This document shows positions 32,777 to 45,913 of a stretch of DNA of 64,000 bases, piece by piece. This DNA comes from Tremella fuciformis (Eukaryota > Basidiomycota > Tremellomycetes > Tremellales > Tremellaceae). The position numbers and the translations under genes were made by a program. Under the pieces are notes generated by a model that was not told where the DNA came from, did no database searches, and worked only from the letters and a program-made list of their open reading frames with translations. The stretch is taken from assembly GCA_032768795.1 (NCBI GenBank), contig CP136490.1, positions 2,976,001 to 3,040,000 on the forward strand, given 5' to 3'. Each line of letters starts with the position of its first letter. The first letter of the stretch is position 1.

Positions 32777-35425
32777 ATGAGCTACAACGGACCGGGTGGG
32801 GCGTATACGCCCTATCCGCCCCAGCCAAGGCCGCCTCAGAACGCATACGGCGGAATCGTACAAAGCAGTTATGGGCCGCCATTTGAGCCAAGCCCCAATG
32901 TTGGACCGAGCTATGGCATGAGTTCCGACCGGCCCCCACAACAACAACAGCCGCATTTACCTCAGCAGCAACAGTACCAGCAGTATTCCTCGCAGTACCC
33001 GAATGACTCAGCTTCTCATGTCGGCGTCGCGGGCAATAGACCACCACCTCCACGCCCTCCGCCCGACCACGGGCCTGGTCGTGGCGGTCAGGGAGGTCAC
33101 GGTAGACGTCGCAGAAACAAAGCTCGCAGTCCCCAAGGTGAGCTTGAGCTTTCTCTCCCGACGACTTCGTTGCCAAGCATGATTCTTGAGGGTCATGCTA
33201 TTGAAGCGAGACTGCAGGTTAAAGGAGCTCTAAAGCCACAACTGTCATTGCTTCCCTTGCGCTTCTGTAAGGTCCTAAGCTGGCATAAGCGATCGGAGTA
33301 AGAGCTCGCCTGCATGTGGAAGGCGGCCTACATCAACTCTTCCTGACAAAGTCTCCAACGCTCGGCCTCGTCCTTGGTAAACTTACTTCCAGGCAGAGGA
33401 GGACGACCCCTTGGGGACCGAGGGCATTTCGATCAGCAGGCAAATCAAGGCCCACCCGTAAGGCCGATCCCACCTCATCCATCCGGCCCACCGCCGCCTC
33501 CAGCACCTCGAGCGTCAGAGAGCCTGACGGTGGATGCCCGTATTGCGAAGGAGAGACCGTGTCGTACACTCTTCGTGAGAAACATAACCGTAATTTCTCG
33601 CTCATCAGCACCGACCATTCTGACTGTTCAGTACGAGACCGACACTCGAGATCTGCTCGCCCGCTTCGAGGCATTCGGGCCCTTTCAGAAAGTATTCGAC
33701 ATCATCCAACGACGAGGAATGCTGTTTCTTACATATGTATGTCTTTGCATCCTGACTGAGCGAGGATTGACCATGCAGTACGATCTCCGAGCTGCGCAGA
33801 AGGCTCGCGACGCCATGCACAACACTGTACTTGGGCCTCGCGCAGTAGGTCTACTGGCCGATTCGCCAGCCAGCTGCTGATCTCAGATCGATGTGCACTA
33901 CAGCCTTCCTAAGGCCGACGAATTGCAGGGGAAATGCGGCAAGGAAAGCAATCAAGGATCGGTCATGTGCACGCTGCATCTTCAGCGCGACCTCAACGAG
34001 CAAAGCCTTCGTAGATGTGCGGCAGACTACGGAGAGGTCAAAGCGATTCTTGCTACATCTAGTCCTAAGCAGGTTTTTCAGCACAAAGGCGATATAGCCA
34101 TTGCTGACAATCCAGCCAAAAAGTGGTCGAATTTTACGACAGTCGGGCAGCCGTCCGATTCGTCGAATCGATGGATACAGCTATCTTCGGCGAGGGAAGA
34201 TTGCATGCCGATTTCGTTTGGGACGATGTCGGCGAAGAAGCCCCTCCACCCCCTCCGTAAGACTATTTGACGGCCGCTTCCGAACGAGAACGCTGACCGC
34301 GGAAGGGCCGCCAATAACTTGCCTCCTCCAATGACTCGAGCGTACGAGGCTCCAGCAAACAGTCGACCGTATCAAAGCGGACCTCAGTATGATCAAAGCC
34401 CTTATGCGCCGCCGCCACCCGCTGTCCCTCCCCAAGCTCCTCCGCAGAGAACATTCGATCGAGGCCCGGGTCCTGTCGAATCACGGCCAAACCGCGAGTT
34501 TGAGCCTCGAGGCGGGCGCCCACCGTTCCGTAGCGGCGAGGGACCGTCGTACGGCGAAGTCCGAGGTTACGCGCCCCCTCCAACTGCCTCGCCGGCCGGA
34601 CATGCCCCAGCATCGCACTACACATCGAGAGTAGACGGCTACGATGATCGCCGGCATAGCGATTCTCGGCTGCCCGATCGCCGTGGTAAGTTCGTGCTCC
34701 TACACATCTACACGGGTGCTAAGGAGCGGACTCTGGGGGTCCATCCAGATACGATCGTGGTGCGCCTGGGCCTTCTCCTGGACCGCCACCTTCAGGACGA
34801 TATGACGCGCCGGGCTCTGCTGTCCCTCACGACAGGCGAGAGTCGATGCCTCCACCTCCGGCAGGTCGATATGATCTGGCCCCACCTCCTGCTCCAGCTG
34901 TATGTTTTATGTCGGGTTGACCCACTAGAATTGCTGATTTTAGCCCGACAACGGCAAGCTTGAGGAGGCCAGGAAAATACAGCAACTCCTCGCGTCTCTC
35001 GGAGGTCCAGTGGGCGGCCCTTCCCCAGCACAGCAGCCTCCAGCTCCGGCAGCCCACTTCAGTCCTATCTCGCAATACCCGCCCCTGCCCTCGCAAAGCT
35101 ATGGCACGTCTTCGGGGAACTCATATACCGCTCCCCAGCCGACATACCCTGGACCGAGCTCTTCGCACCCACCGACCCAGCCCAATTATCCGCGCCCGCC
35201 ACCAGCTGGTGCACCAGCTGGGGTCTCTATTCCCCCGAATGTCCTATCAATGATGCAAGGGTCCGCACAACCACCTCCGCAGCAATACGGTCAGCCAGGA
35301 GGGTATGGCTCAAACCCCCCACCGCCGCCTACAAGTATAGGTAGCCTTCTTCAGCAACTAGTACGTATTGGAGAAGTGGGATGTGTCTTCTCAGCGCTGA
35401 TACCGTGCAGGGCGGACAACGCTGA
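32777..35425 (+). CDS. Mei2-like RNA-binding protein with two RRMs
   Basis: Exons: 32777-33137, 33393-33589, 33632-33736, 33779-33844, 33887-34068, 34116-34256, 34306-34685, 34724-34899, 34944-35360 and 35411-35425, giving 680 codons including the stop. A Pro/Gln/Tyr-rich N-terminus ending in an RGG-like patch precedes RRM1 (CRTLFVRNI, then RRGMLFLTYYDLRAAQKA). A linker (IDVHYSLPK) leads to RRM2 (GSVMCTLHLQRDL, then VVEFYDSRAAVRF), and a long Pro/Tyr-rich low-complexity tail follows. This order is that of Mei2-like RNA-binding proteins; the target is unknown. The join inside RRM2 works only with a GC donor at 34069. The first intron (255 nt) is the least certain. Confidence 0.82.
34069..34115 (+). 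other. Probable GC-AG intron in the RRM gene
   Basis: The donor is A|GCAGGT, with a GCTGAC branch and CCAG acceptor (47 nt). The alternative GT donor four bases on puts RRM2 out of frame. The GC donor gives a continuous NQKVVEFYDSR. Confidence 0.55.
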
Positions 35426-35651
35426 CATCGTGAACCACATTGTGCACAGATATATAGTCCATCCTATGCATCTCACACCATGCCGGGCAAATGCCACAAA
35501 AGTGCCACATACGTCGACAGGGTGACCGTACGAAATTTTCCGACAAACGCCGCAGGCCGAGCAGCGTTTTCGATGTCGAAGTGCAAGGCCAGGAGGAGCT
35601 CTCTCTTTTCCTATCCGTCAAGTCTTCATTGCTTATAGACGAGTCGACAAC

Positions 35652-37001
35652 ATGGCCGCCCGCCCGACCGTCACTGTGTGGTCCGCCACTGGCGAGAGCT
35701 CCGGCTCCCTGCCCCTCCCTGCCGTCTTCACGGCTCCCATCCGCCTGGACGTCGTGCAGCAGGTTCACAGTGGGTATCGGCTTTCATTTGGGATGTCTGA
35801 GGCGGCACGGGAAGAGGTCGAAGACACGCAATGGAGAGCTGCAGGACCTTGAACGGGAGAAAGCTGCAATCTGGAAGCTAGACGAGGGAAGGGGGACTGG
35901 GGAAAGTGGCTCAGGACATGACTGACTCTACCAGAGTCCATGAACAAGAACCGTCGTCAGGCCTACGCCGTCGCCGAGAACGCCGGTCACCAGACCTCTG
36001 CCGAGTCCTGGGGTACCGGTCGTGCCGTCGCCCGTATCCCCCGTGTTGGTGGTGGTGGTACCCAGCGCTCCGGCCAGGGTGCTTTCGGTAACATGTGCCG
36101 CGGCGGTCGCATGTTCGCGCCCACCAAGACCTGGAGGAAGTGGCACGTCAAGGTCAACCAGAACCAGAAGCGATTCGCCGTCGCCTCTGCTCTCGCTGCC
36201 TCTGCCCTCCCCTCGCTCGTCCTCGCCCGCGGCCACCGCATCGAGCAGATCCAGGAGGTTCCCCTCGTCGTGTCGTCCTCGGTCGAGAGCACCACCAAGA
36301 CCAAGGCGGCCGTCGAGCTCCTCAAGGCGCTCAGCGCCCAGGCCGACGTCAGCAAGGTCTCCAACTCGCGCAAAGTCCGCGCCGGCAAGGGCAAGATGAG
36401 GAACAGGCGTTACAGGCAGCGCCGCGGCCCCTTGGTCGTCTACGGCAAGGACGAGGGTATCGTCCGTGCCTTCAAGAACGTCCCCGGTGTCGAGACCTGC
36501 CCCGTCGATGCGCTCAACCTCCTCCAGCTCGCCCCCGGTGGCCACGTCGGTCGCTTCGTCATCTGGACCGAGTCCGCCATTGCCGCCCTTGACGAGATCT
36601 ACGAGAAGAAATCTGGCTTCACGTTAGTTGCTCATCGGAGTGCTAGCACACGTTCTGACTTGCAGCCTTCCCCTCGCCAAGATCACCACCTCGGACGTCA
36701 CCGGTCTCATCAACTCGGACGAGATCCAGTCCGTTGTCCGCCCCGCCGGCCAGGCCACCCAGAAGCGTGAGTGTCCCAGTCGTGCTGCTTCAAAGCAAAG
36801 GCTGATCGTCCAGGCCCCTTCACCCAGAAGAAGAACCCTCTCCGCAACAAAGCCATCCTCTTCCGCCTCAACCCCTACGCCAAGACCCTGCGCCGACAAG
36901 AGCTTCTGCGCCAGGAGCGCAAGGCCAAGGGTTCGGTCAAGAAGTCTGTGCCGAGCGGAACTGCCGGCAAGGAGTTCCTCGACATCCTCCACGCTGCTTA
37001 G
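35652..37001 (+). CDS. RPL4: 60S ribosomal protein L4 (uL4)
   Basis: A large-subunit ribosomal protein lining the exit tunnel. Exons 35652-35769, 35935-36622, 36666-36766 and 36814-37001 give 365 codons including the stop, normal for eukaryotic uL4. Landmarks: RPTVTVWS at the N-terminus, [37 protein letters not shown] (the tunnel loop), [19 protein letters not shown] and [12 protein letters not shown]. The first intron is 165 nt, longer than most here, as is common for ribosomal-protein genes. Codon use is strongly C-ending, as expected for high expression. Confidence 0.97.
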
Positions 37002-37221
37002 GGCGTATCCTTGTACACGTCGTGATGCATGGGTGTATTTATGATTGATGAGATTGGCTTGAATGATGTGCATGTCGCCAGATGAGGAGTGAATGGCAGC
37101 ATCGGCCGGTCGGACAGTGATTTCAGGGTCGTTTCTGAAATTTCCACTCAATCCCCGTCCACTTTGCAGTCATCAATGTCCTGCTCCTCATAACATCACT
37201 CCATCTCTACACCGCTGCGCC

Positions 37222-38591
37222 ATGTCTGACCGATCGGCAGCCAAGCGGCGGGCGTCCGGCTCCGGCTCTCGACCGTCCATGGGAACGAGCAGCTCGACAG
37301 GCTCAGGCGCCCAGCTCTCCGCCGAGGCGAAACCGTTCGAACCTCGACCGCCCGCCCCGCCCACATACACCGGTCGGCACGCTCTCCCCGCCCGCCCGCT
37401 CAAGGCCGCCAAGCGCAATCGCCAGTCATCACCATTTGACGGTCCCGACCCCTCGGGACCCTCATCGTCGGCGCACCCGCATGTGCGCAAAGAGTCGAAT
37501 GGCGAGGCGGGCGAGGCGGCCACTGGGACCGGCGCCGTCGAGCTGGATGAGGAGACGCGGCAGGCGGTGAACAGCGCTGTGAGCGGGGCAAAGTGGACCA
37601 AACCCCTACCTGGGTCTCGTCGGCCCGGCGTGGGCGCCGACTTTGTGCCGCAGGCGGCGAGGGTGCCCAAGGGCACCGAGGCGAAGGAGTCAACCAGGAG
37701 GCTCATCGTCGTCCTCTCACAAGCGTGTCTCGAGACGTATCGTCTGTCGTCGGGAAGCGGGGGAAAGAACGCTGCGGGCAAGGAGGCCAAGTATGCCTTG
37801 CTCAATTGCGACGATCACCAGGGTATCCTCGCCAAGACAGGGAGGGACATTGCGGATGCGCGCCCCGATATCACCCACCAGGTGAGCTGGCTTGACGAAG
37901 ACAAGCGCAAGCGCTGACACGCAGTGCCTCCTCACTCTGCTTGACTCGCCATTGAACAAGGCCGGCTTGCTGCAGGTCTACATCCACACTGCCAAGGGCA
38001 CACTCATTGAGGTCAACCCAAGCGTGCGCATACCTCGAACATTCAAGCGCTTCTCGGGTCTCATGGGTCCGCCCATCCCCTTCAACCTCAGCTAATGAGA
38101 AGCTGAAGACTAGTGCAACTGCTCCACAACCTCAGCATTCGAGGCGTGCGCGGCTCGGAAAAGCTGCTACGAGTCATCCGTAACCCCGTCACCGACCACT
38201 TCCCCACCAACACCATCAAGCTCAGTGAGTATATGTCTGCTGCTCGCCGTGCCCGCCATGATACGCAGCTGATGGCCAGCCTTATCTGCCGACGCACCCA
38301 CTATCCGCCTCTCAGAGTTTGTCAAAGGCCTGCCGGAGACCCACTCGATCGCCGTGTTCGTCGGTGCCATGGCACGCGGGTGAGCTTCGAGCACAGGGAT
38401 GTGCATGTGAAGCTCATCTTTCAGCGCCGACAACTTTGCGGACGCCTTTGTGGACCAGAAGATCTCGATCAGCGAGTACTCATTGTCCGCCTCGGTGGCG
38501 TGTGGCAAGTTCACTTGCGCTATGGTCAGTTGACCTCCGGCTGCTGGTACTCAGCTGACGTCGGTAGGAAGACCTGTGGGATATCGTATAA
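37222..38591 (+). CDS. EMG1: 18S rRNA N1-specific pseudouridine methyltransferase
   Basis: Nep1/Emg1 methylates a hypermodified pseudouridine in 18S rRNA and is needed for small-subunit assembly in the nucleolus. Exons 37222-37881, 37925-38066, 38114-38224, 38280-38379, 38425-38524 and 38568-38591 sum to 379 codons including the stop. The SPOUT-fold core starts near residue 155 ([14 protein letters not shown]) and contains [34 protein letters not shown], the AdoMet-knot region [11 protein letters not shown] and the terminal FTCAMEDLWDIV. An N-terminal disordered extension of about 150 residues precedes it. Introns are 43-55 nt. Confidence 0.95.
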
Positions 38592-38930
38592 GAAGGCCAT
38601 GCGGGCGGAAAGAAGAGGAGGAAAAGCCCATTCAACGGGCATGATCAAGCCGAGCAGGCAGACTGGCAGGACTTCTACCATGCTATCCATCTCAACATGT
38701 TGTGAATCATCATATGTTCTGGTCCATGCACAGATTACACCAAGTAGAGTGCAGGGCTTCGCCGGTAAAATAGGAGAGCCGCCACCCACCTTTTGGGCCG
38801 GGATAGACGGCGACAACAGACTAAATTTAGTCTCGAGCATTTCAACATCGACCTCAATGGCATGTAGGTCGACCCATCGCGCTCCAAGCCCTGTCCATCC
38901 AGTGCCGAGGGATATAGACACCTGCCCGCC
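38592..38930. other. Spacer between EMG1 and FEX1
   Basis: About 340 nt; EMG1 3' end and FEX1 promoter, with no gene supported. Confidence 0.5.
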
Positions 38931-40516
38931 ATGGCGTCGCAGGGCGCGGCACCAGACGGGCCCGCGACGCCCACGCCGACCCGACCGATCCCCTTGACGC
39001 AACTATCGACCATCAACCCATACTCGCCCCCCTCCCCCCTGTACCCGCCCAACCACTCGCCTACCTCGCCCGATGCGCACACGCATTTCTCGCCCGACGG
39101 CATGTTCGGCCACGCGATGCACCCGCTGCACTCGACCATGTCGCGCGGGTCGCACACGTCCCACCTGTCCCGGAGGGTCAGCCGCCTGTCGCACATCTCG
39201 CCGGAGAGCCTCAACCATGTGACCTCGCACGAGGACCCCGAGCTGCCGCGTCCGCCGCGTCCGCCCTCGCCGCCGCAGCCTGGTGACAACGTGCCCCCGC
39301 CCGTGGAGGAGGTGACGCACACGCGGCTGGCGGCGCACTATTCAGGGCTGGTGTTGGCGAGCATGGTGGGGCTGCTGATCCGGCTTGGACTGGAGGCGCT
39401 GGCAACGTATGACGGGAGCGTCATCTTCCCGCTGGCGTGGGCGCAAGGCGTCGGGTGTGGGATCATGGGCTTTGCGCTGGGCCGCAAGAACGAGGTGGTC
39501 GAGATGTGAGTGTGGCGTGTGGAGTGGCCACGACCGTCGACTGACGGTAGATATCCCCCACTCTATACGTTCTTCACCACGGGCATAGCCGGCAGCGTGA
39601 CTACCTTCTCGTCATGGATGCTCGAGGGCTACCAGGCCTTCGCCAACTTTGACAACTACAACCGCAAAGGTCTACACGACGTGGGTCTCCTCCTCTGTAT
39701 AGCAGAGAACGACACTGACAGCAGACCGTGGACGGCGTGGCATACTCGCTCTCCACCATGGCCATCTCCCTCGCATCCCTCATCTTAGGCGAACACCTCG
39801 CGGCCCTCGTCCCGCCTCTGCCAGTACACTGGCTGCAGGGCATCATCCCAATGAATCAGGCGCCCAAGGCGTCGCCCGCATCGTCCAACTCGTCCGCCGA
39901 TCTCCCCGCAGCGCAGATCGCGGACGGCACCCAAACTCAAGCCGACGGGTTCGGCGAGATGGACGCGCAGGACGACGACGAAGAGCCGTACGAGCCGCGC
40001 AACCCGCTGTCGGGCCTCACATTCTGGCTCGACGTCGGAACGATCGGGACAGCCGTCCTGGCGTACCTCGCCGCGCTCCTCATCTACTTCCTCGGCCCCG
40101 TGGCGTGGCGCCACCGCGTGACGTTCGCCCTGCTGCTCTCGCCGCCGGGCGCGATGCTGCGGTTCCTCCTTGCCAACATCAACACCCGGCGCCCATTCGT
40201 CGACCGCTTCCCGATGGGCACGTTCCTCGTCAATATCCCCGGCACACTCGTCATTGCTGGGGTATTCGCGGCGCAGCGCCGGCCGGGGCTGGGCGGCGTG
40301 GGGTGCAACGGCCTGTACGCGCTGCAGCAGGGATTCTGCGGCTGCCTCACGACCGTCAGCACCTTTGCCGTCGAGTCTCGCGCCATCAGGAACAAAGCCT
40401 GGCGCTGGTTCTACGTCGTGACGAGCGTCGTGGTCGGCCATATTTGCGTGTTGGCGGTCGTTGGCGGTGTGGGGTGGGGCGAGGGATACATCGATCAATG
40501 TGCTGGACAGCGATAG
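38931..40516 (+). CDS. FEX1: Fluoride export protein (double CrcB domain)
   Basis: Plasma-membrane fluoride channel that protects cells from fluoride. Exons 38931-39505, 39551-39680 and 39725-40516 give 499 codons including the stop. A Pro/Ser/His-rich cytosolic N-terminus of about 125 residues precedes two homologous four-helix CrcB units joined by an acidic linker. Unit 1 contains [11 protein letters not shown] and [19 protein letters not shown]; unit 2 contains [29 protein letters not shown] and [12 protein letters not shown]. The paired N-x-x-G and T-x-S-(T/S)-F signatures are the fluoride-pore motifs of the family. Confidence 0.95.
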
Positions 40517-40734
40517 ATCCGAGATATTGAGACATAGAGTCTGGTGGTCTAATGCATATAATGCTGCAGCGAGGGGATGCTCCCCTCTTTGAGTCTAGTG
40601 CTACAACATCAGACAAACATCGGCAAAACACTCTAAGAACAGTCGGAGACGCAGGTCTCTCAGGACGACCAGTCGTCTTCTTTTCCCCAAGCTTGCGAAC
40701 CGCCTCCTGGAGAAAAGGCTTTCGCGGATCCCAT

Positions 40735-43700
40735 CTAGTATTGTTGGTAGTACTCGCCGGGCCGTGCGAAGGGCATGGTGAACACGGGCGTCTGCGAAGA
40801 CGCCGAGTTGAGATTGCTCGTCGTGTTAATGACGTGACGCTTGAGCGAGTCCATAGCATTGGCGTGTGTGCGCCTGAAGACACATCAGCGTCGCCTCCTT
40901 GGATGTCTGACAGTCGAAAGCGAAAAGTGACTCACGAGACGTGGTTGTGCGCGCCAATCCGCAGCAACTCGGCAATCACGACGTTGGCTTCCTCCTCGCA
41001 CGTCGTAGATCCTGTACAGTCAGCATTGGAGAACAAGGCAATCAAGTCGGATGGAAACACTCACCCATCATGTCGCCGGCCAATCGCAATCGGTACATCT
41101 CGCGAAGAAGCGTCTTGATCACCATGCTCCAGACCAAAACAACGATGGGTTCGACCTCGGTGTCCGGCTGCATATCAGCATCAAGTTCTGTGAAGGTAAT
41201 GCAGCACGACTGACCATGGGTGGCATTTCCCTCAGCAGCGAGACAGACTTTCTCGCGCCGATCAGAGCCTCCTTGTTCTCCGCATCCAGCGCATTCACGT
41301 CGTGTAGCAGCAAATGCGTCCCCGCGAGCATATGGTGCAGGACCACAACTTTGGCAGGGATGTCCGGCTCGTTACCACCATCAATGACAGCTTTCCGCTT
41401 CCTGTCCACTGGGAACACGCCATCGTCTCCCCACGTCGAGTAGAACAGCTCGAGACCAAGCTTGATCTCCGCGGAAGCCTTTGGGCTGCGGTACTTAGGC
41501 TGTTCCAGCCACGTTGGCGGTGCAGGTGCCGGATGTTGTGCGAGACGGTAATTGTTCCACTGCCGTGTGTGCTCAGAGTCTTCTTCAGCCTCGGCGAGTG
41601 CGAGCTTGGAGGCGCGTTCGAGAAGTGCGGTACACTGTAGCCAGCGGATGTATGGAGCGTTGGTGACGCCGGTCGTATCGGTGGATTTGCGATACAGGTC
41701 GCGGACGGTCAAGTCGTCTTTGGCCGACACACTGCCCGACGCGATATCGAACAAAGGTCTCGGCCATGGCGTGGTGATATCCTCATCGCGGATACTTGAT
41801 GGAAAACCGGTAGCAAGAGCGCCACACCGGTCGATGGCGTAGCAAGACCAGAAAAGGTGAATGCGCTCGCCCAGCTCCAGTGCGTCCTCGGGCGGAGGAA
41901 GGAGGAAGACTCGCTGACGCAGCAAAGGATTTTGCGGAGGTTCCGGATTGAACATGCACGAGGGTATGCGGTGCAGTCCGGTCGAGGCACACAAACTGTA
42001 GAGGGTCAGCCTGTTGTGCACGGACCATTTTGCGGAGAGAAACCATGGAGACTTTTACGTCAAGGAGATGACGACGATGACTTACGTCATGGCATAGCCA
42101 GCTGCAAGCCAGCCTTGATGATTGTGACCCCGGGTGTACGAGTGCGTCGCTATCAGCATGGCTGCCCTAATGGTGTCCAGTAACCGGTCGCCCATCGCGG
42201 CAGATGCGTTCATGTGCTTGCAGGCCGCCTGGAAATGGAATGTTTCCGCTGCGGTCGGGGGCCCAGGGTGCATCATCCGCGTTGTCCACAGGTATATGGC
42301 GTGTAAGAATGCCAACGAGGGCCGCCGGCGGTCATTGAACGTCATGCGATATTTGAAGCGCGGTATCGACATGTCGAAAAAGAGCTTGTGATTCTGCAGG
42401 AAGATGTCGAGACTGAGTATAAGCAAAAGTTCCGAGTGTCCGGTGAGACACGTACTGGATCTGGCGCTGAGCGTCGGTCAGTCCGTCCGACTCCGCTCTT
42501 GAGGATGATCCGCCTTCGCCATTCCGCCCTGACGGCACACGGAACTTGAAAGGCTTCAAGGACCTTTTCCTCTTGGCCATTGTCGGTTCCTCAATTACAC
42601 TCTCGTTAGGGCTAAACAGGAATTCCCCGAGCCGTTCCGTGAGACTGTCCACATCGGTTGCCATCTCTGGTTCTGCACCAGAGTAGAGCAGCGTGACGTC
42701 GCGTCCGTCTGCAGGCTTAGTGTTCTGTGGGGCCGGGCTGACCAGAAGGTCGGAAGACGAGCTGATCGGCGTCGAATGGTGAGACTTGCTCAGAGGCTGA
42801 ATTGAAGGTCGTCGCAAGCCCAAAGTCTGTGCCTGCAGCACCGCGGACTGCATCGGTGGCGTCGGATGCGATTGTGTTTCGAGCTGTACGGGAGTTGCGT
42901 ACGCCGACGCGCCCATCTCCGGCAGGAACGGGTACTCGGACTGCTGAGGAGTCGATTGTGTTGGCAGGACAGGTGGTGCAGATGCCGGCGGAAGCACTGC
43001 CGCTGGGTTGACGTATTGCTGGGTGTATGGCGTAGCATATTCCGAGGACGAGAGACTAGCTCCTTGTAGAAAAGAGTCTGGGGATATCTGAGCTTGCGTG
43101 AGAGAGTCAACGGAGACACCTGGATGACCCGACCACCCTGGGAAGTTCTGCGGCGGGGTGGTATCCAGGCCGGTAAGCGAGGCAAAGGTAAAATCTGGAG
43201 CGAATGGCTGCTGTAAACCGGCCTGCGAGTATAGCGTAGCAGATGGGTCGAGGAGCGATCCTGTCGGGCCGAAGTAGCTATCGCCAGCGTCTCCCATGCC
43301 TGTTCCGTGAGGATGCGGCAGTGGCGCCGAGCTAAAAGCTGAGGGGATCATGTCGGGCCCGGGACCGACATGTTGGATGTATTCATTCATGGCCGCTGAG
43401 GAGTGAGCAGTCGTTCCTTGGTGCGAGCCACCCGATTCTCACCCTTTGACGGCTGACCATACTCGCACACCTTGTTGAATTTCTCACAATTCGTACACAC
43501 CGGCCTCGTGCCCGAGCAACGCTAAACGTCAACTTCCGTCGCAAATCAACGCGCAAGGTGAGCGCACAAGTTTCCTCCGTCTGCAGAAGCCACATGCCCT
43601 GCGCGTCAGATAGGTCTGACGTAGCATGAAAGGCGATCTCACATTCCTCGCTTGAGAGAAGGCCCCGGTACCGTGGGATTCGAGTTGGATTTCGACTTGG

Positions 43701-44186
43701 TTGAGCCCCCTTGACGATCAGCGCTGTCGGCGAGCACGCGCGCGCAGTGACTTACCCGAATCCTGATGCTCATCTTGACTGCTGGAAGACGTCAGTCACC
43801 GGTTGCGTCTCGCCATACGCGATGCGGATGGAGACTCACTTATCATCCAGGTTCGGATCCGATCCCTGTCTCTCCAGCTGTGCGTGCGGAGGGTCCTTGG
43901 GTGTCTCCAGCCGTGTGGAGCCCTCTCCACTCGATACTGAGTTCGAGTTGGGCATCTCGGGCCGTGACTGGCGGCCGTACGCCATTGTGGAAGACCCGAC
44001 TGGCAGTGGCGGACTACCTGTCCAGTGATCGTAGGGTGCGGGCGTGTGATATAGCAAGGGCTGATGGACGTGCAAAGAGTCCTCTTCGCTTGGCTGATAG
44101 GGGATGTGGTGATTGTGTGGATGAGAGGAAGATGAAGAAGACCCCTGCCGCCCTTGCCTCTGCCATGTTTGGTTATGTGTGTCCAT
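40735..44186 (-). CDS. Zn2Cys6 zinc-cluster transcription factor
   Basis: Eleven exons: 44186-43840, 43778-43756, 43709-43643, 43598-43568, 43521-43458, 43395-42456, 42412-42086, 41995-41215, 41167-41065, 41011-40936 and 40873-40735, summing to 966 codons including the stop. The binuclear cluster is assembled from two exons: CGFCRRRKLRC, then CTNCEKFNKVC, near residues 150-175. It sits behind a Ser/His-rich N-terminal region. The fungal-specific transcription-factor domain follows in the second half (YTRGHNHQGWLAAGYAM, then RIHLFWSCYAIDRCGALATG). Target genes and inducer are unknown. It is convergent with FEX1. Confidence 0.9.
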
Positions 44187-45913
44187 GTCCGAGCCCCCCG
44201 AGGCAAAAGGAGCTATGTCGGAATCGTACCGTCCGGCGCCGAGGGTACGTGTATTGGGACGAAGGGATGAGGGGGGAAAAAGAGGGGTGCGTCTGCGGAT
44301 TTGATGGATGATGTAGCTAATCTGATCTGTCGGCTCGAAGGGGGTTCCGAGATGCTATGCGATGGCGTCGGTCGCAGTTGCGGGTCCGGGAAGGCAGATC
44401 CAGCGGGCTAGAGGGAAGACGAGGGAGGCAAGTCGAACGAGGTGATCAACGAAAAGTGTGGGTCGGGCTCAAAGCCGGAAACGGATCTGAGCGATGAGGT
44501 CGGTCGCGGTGGTGATGCGTCAAGGGACAGGACCAGGACCAGCGCTTGCCAGAGCCGTAGACCCAAACGAGCAAGGCGTGAGAGGTTCACAGCTGATGCG
44601 AATGCTCTGGTGTGCTGCTGCTGGTCCGGAGCCTCGGCGTAGACTCGGTCGGGTTTGTCGACCTCGTTTTTTTCCCTTTCTCGGGCCGTGGAGGGGTTGT
44701 CGACCCTGGGGACGAGCAGTCGCGGTGCTGTAATTGAAGAGAGCAAGAACTCTGGTAACGCGTTGGGCAGGCGATGGGTCGCTTGGAGGTTCAGAGGAGG
44801 GGATGGCGGCGCTCGGAGTTCGGCGAATATGACAAAGACTTGCTCCTTGCTTTCTCTCGTCTTGGCCTTGCCCCCGGACGCCTCTTCTTGTTCTTTCTGT
44901 TCGGATACGTCTTCCGCACCAGGCTACGGGGGGTTACGTTTACGTGCTTTGGCTGATCCCTCGTGTACGTCAACAGACGGCAACTCTACTCTCCCCACAG
45001 TGTCCCATCCAACACCCGCAGTTCAAGACACGAGTCTTGTTCCAAGCCTCCCGTACCTAAAGAGGATATTCTACTCGATTTAGCAGCCGGTACGAGGCTT
45101 GGAACGAGGTGACGCGATGTGAGAGAAGCCAAGTTCGGGAGTGGCGTTTCTCGTCTTGCACCGTCTTGCAACTGCTACCCGGGCGTCTCGGCGTTACTTA
45201 CCCTACGCACAGACCGACGGTCATCACGAGGGTGCTGTTTGAGGGTATCGCCGTAGCTCTGTTCGGCGGCGGCGTGAGGAGGGGGAGCTGAACAGGTGGT
45301 TTCCTTTGAGCCTTGGCTGTTGACTAGGAAGAGGAAGGGGCTGTTTTACAATGGGACTGTCAGGATCGACGTCTGCCCCAGGAATGTCTAAAAAGCTCCG
45401 AAGTAATCCTCCTACAATTACAAATCCCCTTGTCTAATAATTCTCCGATCCCACGAATACGGGAGAGGGTGGGCACATGACGACGTATTAGAAAGTGTAA
45501 AGGAAAGGGGAAATTAGCCTAATCACGCTTAGTCAGGTACCGTCTTCGAAACGCCTCTTCCATCATAGCCATTCGGATTTGAGCGATTTTTCACCTCGAC
45601 ACCATCTCTCTCTTCTCTCTCTCTCTCTTCCTTCCTTCTACACTGCCTCTTCCCATCGCATCCCTCGGCCCCCGGTGACCTCCCGCTCCAAAGACCCGCC
45701 GCCACCACCAACATTCGGCAGTGGCGTCTCAAGCCTTACCGGGTCGACTCCCGCCTCGTTTTGCCTCCGGCCGAGATAAACTACCAATTTTTCGTATCAG
45801 ATTCGCTGCATTTGACATTCCACTCCGACACGCTCCGACTCGGTGCTCGGATGAGCTTGGCCTGGCCAAAGAGGTGGCACGCATGATCAGCTAGCGAGAG
45901 CTCGCCAGCTGTC
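44187..45913. other. Long divergent intergenic region between the Zn2Cys6 gene and the Asteroid-like gene
   Basis: About 1.7 kb, the longest gap in the window. Reading frames on both strands at 44.4-45.1 kb are compositionally biased and match nothing recognisable. A CT-dinucleotide-rich tract lies at about 45607-45640, upstream of the plus-strand gene. It probably holds two promoters and long leaders. Confidence 0.5.

Noticed and set aside
32291..32956. A 221-codon open frame on the minus strand opposite the Rab5/RRM promoter
   Set aside because: It overlaps the first exon of the RRM gene antisense, lacks recognisable motifs and crosses the divergent promoter.
35928..36545. Long minus-strand open frame opposite RPL4
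   Set aside because: It is the mirror of the strongly biased RPL4 codons; its Gly/Asp/Leu-rich composition is typical of antisense shadow frames.
39785..40498. Long minus-strand open frame opposite FEX1
   Set aside because: Antisense to a well-supported membrane protein with no family similarity of its own.
44408..45083. Overlapping frames on both strands in the longest intergenic gap
   Set aside because: Composition is promoter/leader-like, there are no motifs, and no set of splice sites gave a coherent product.
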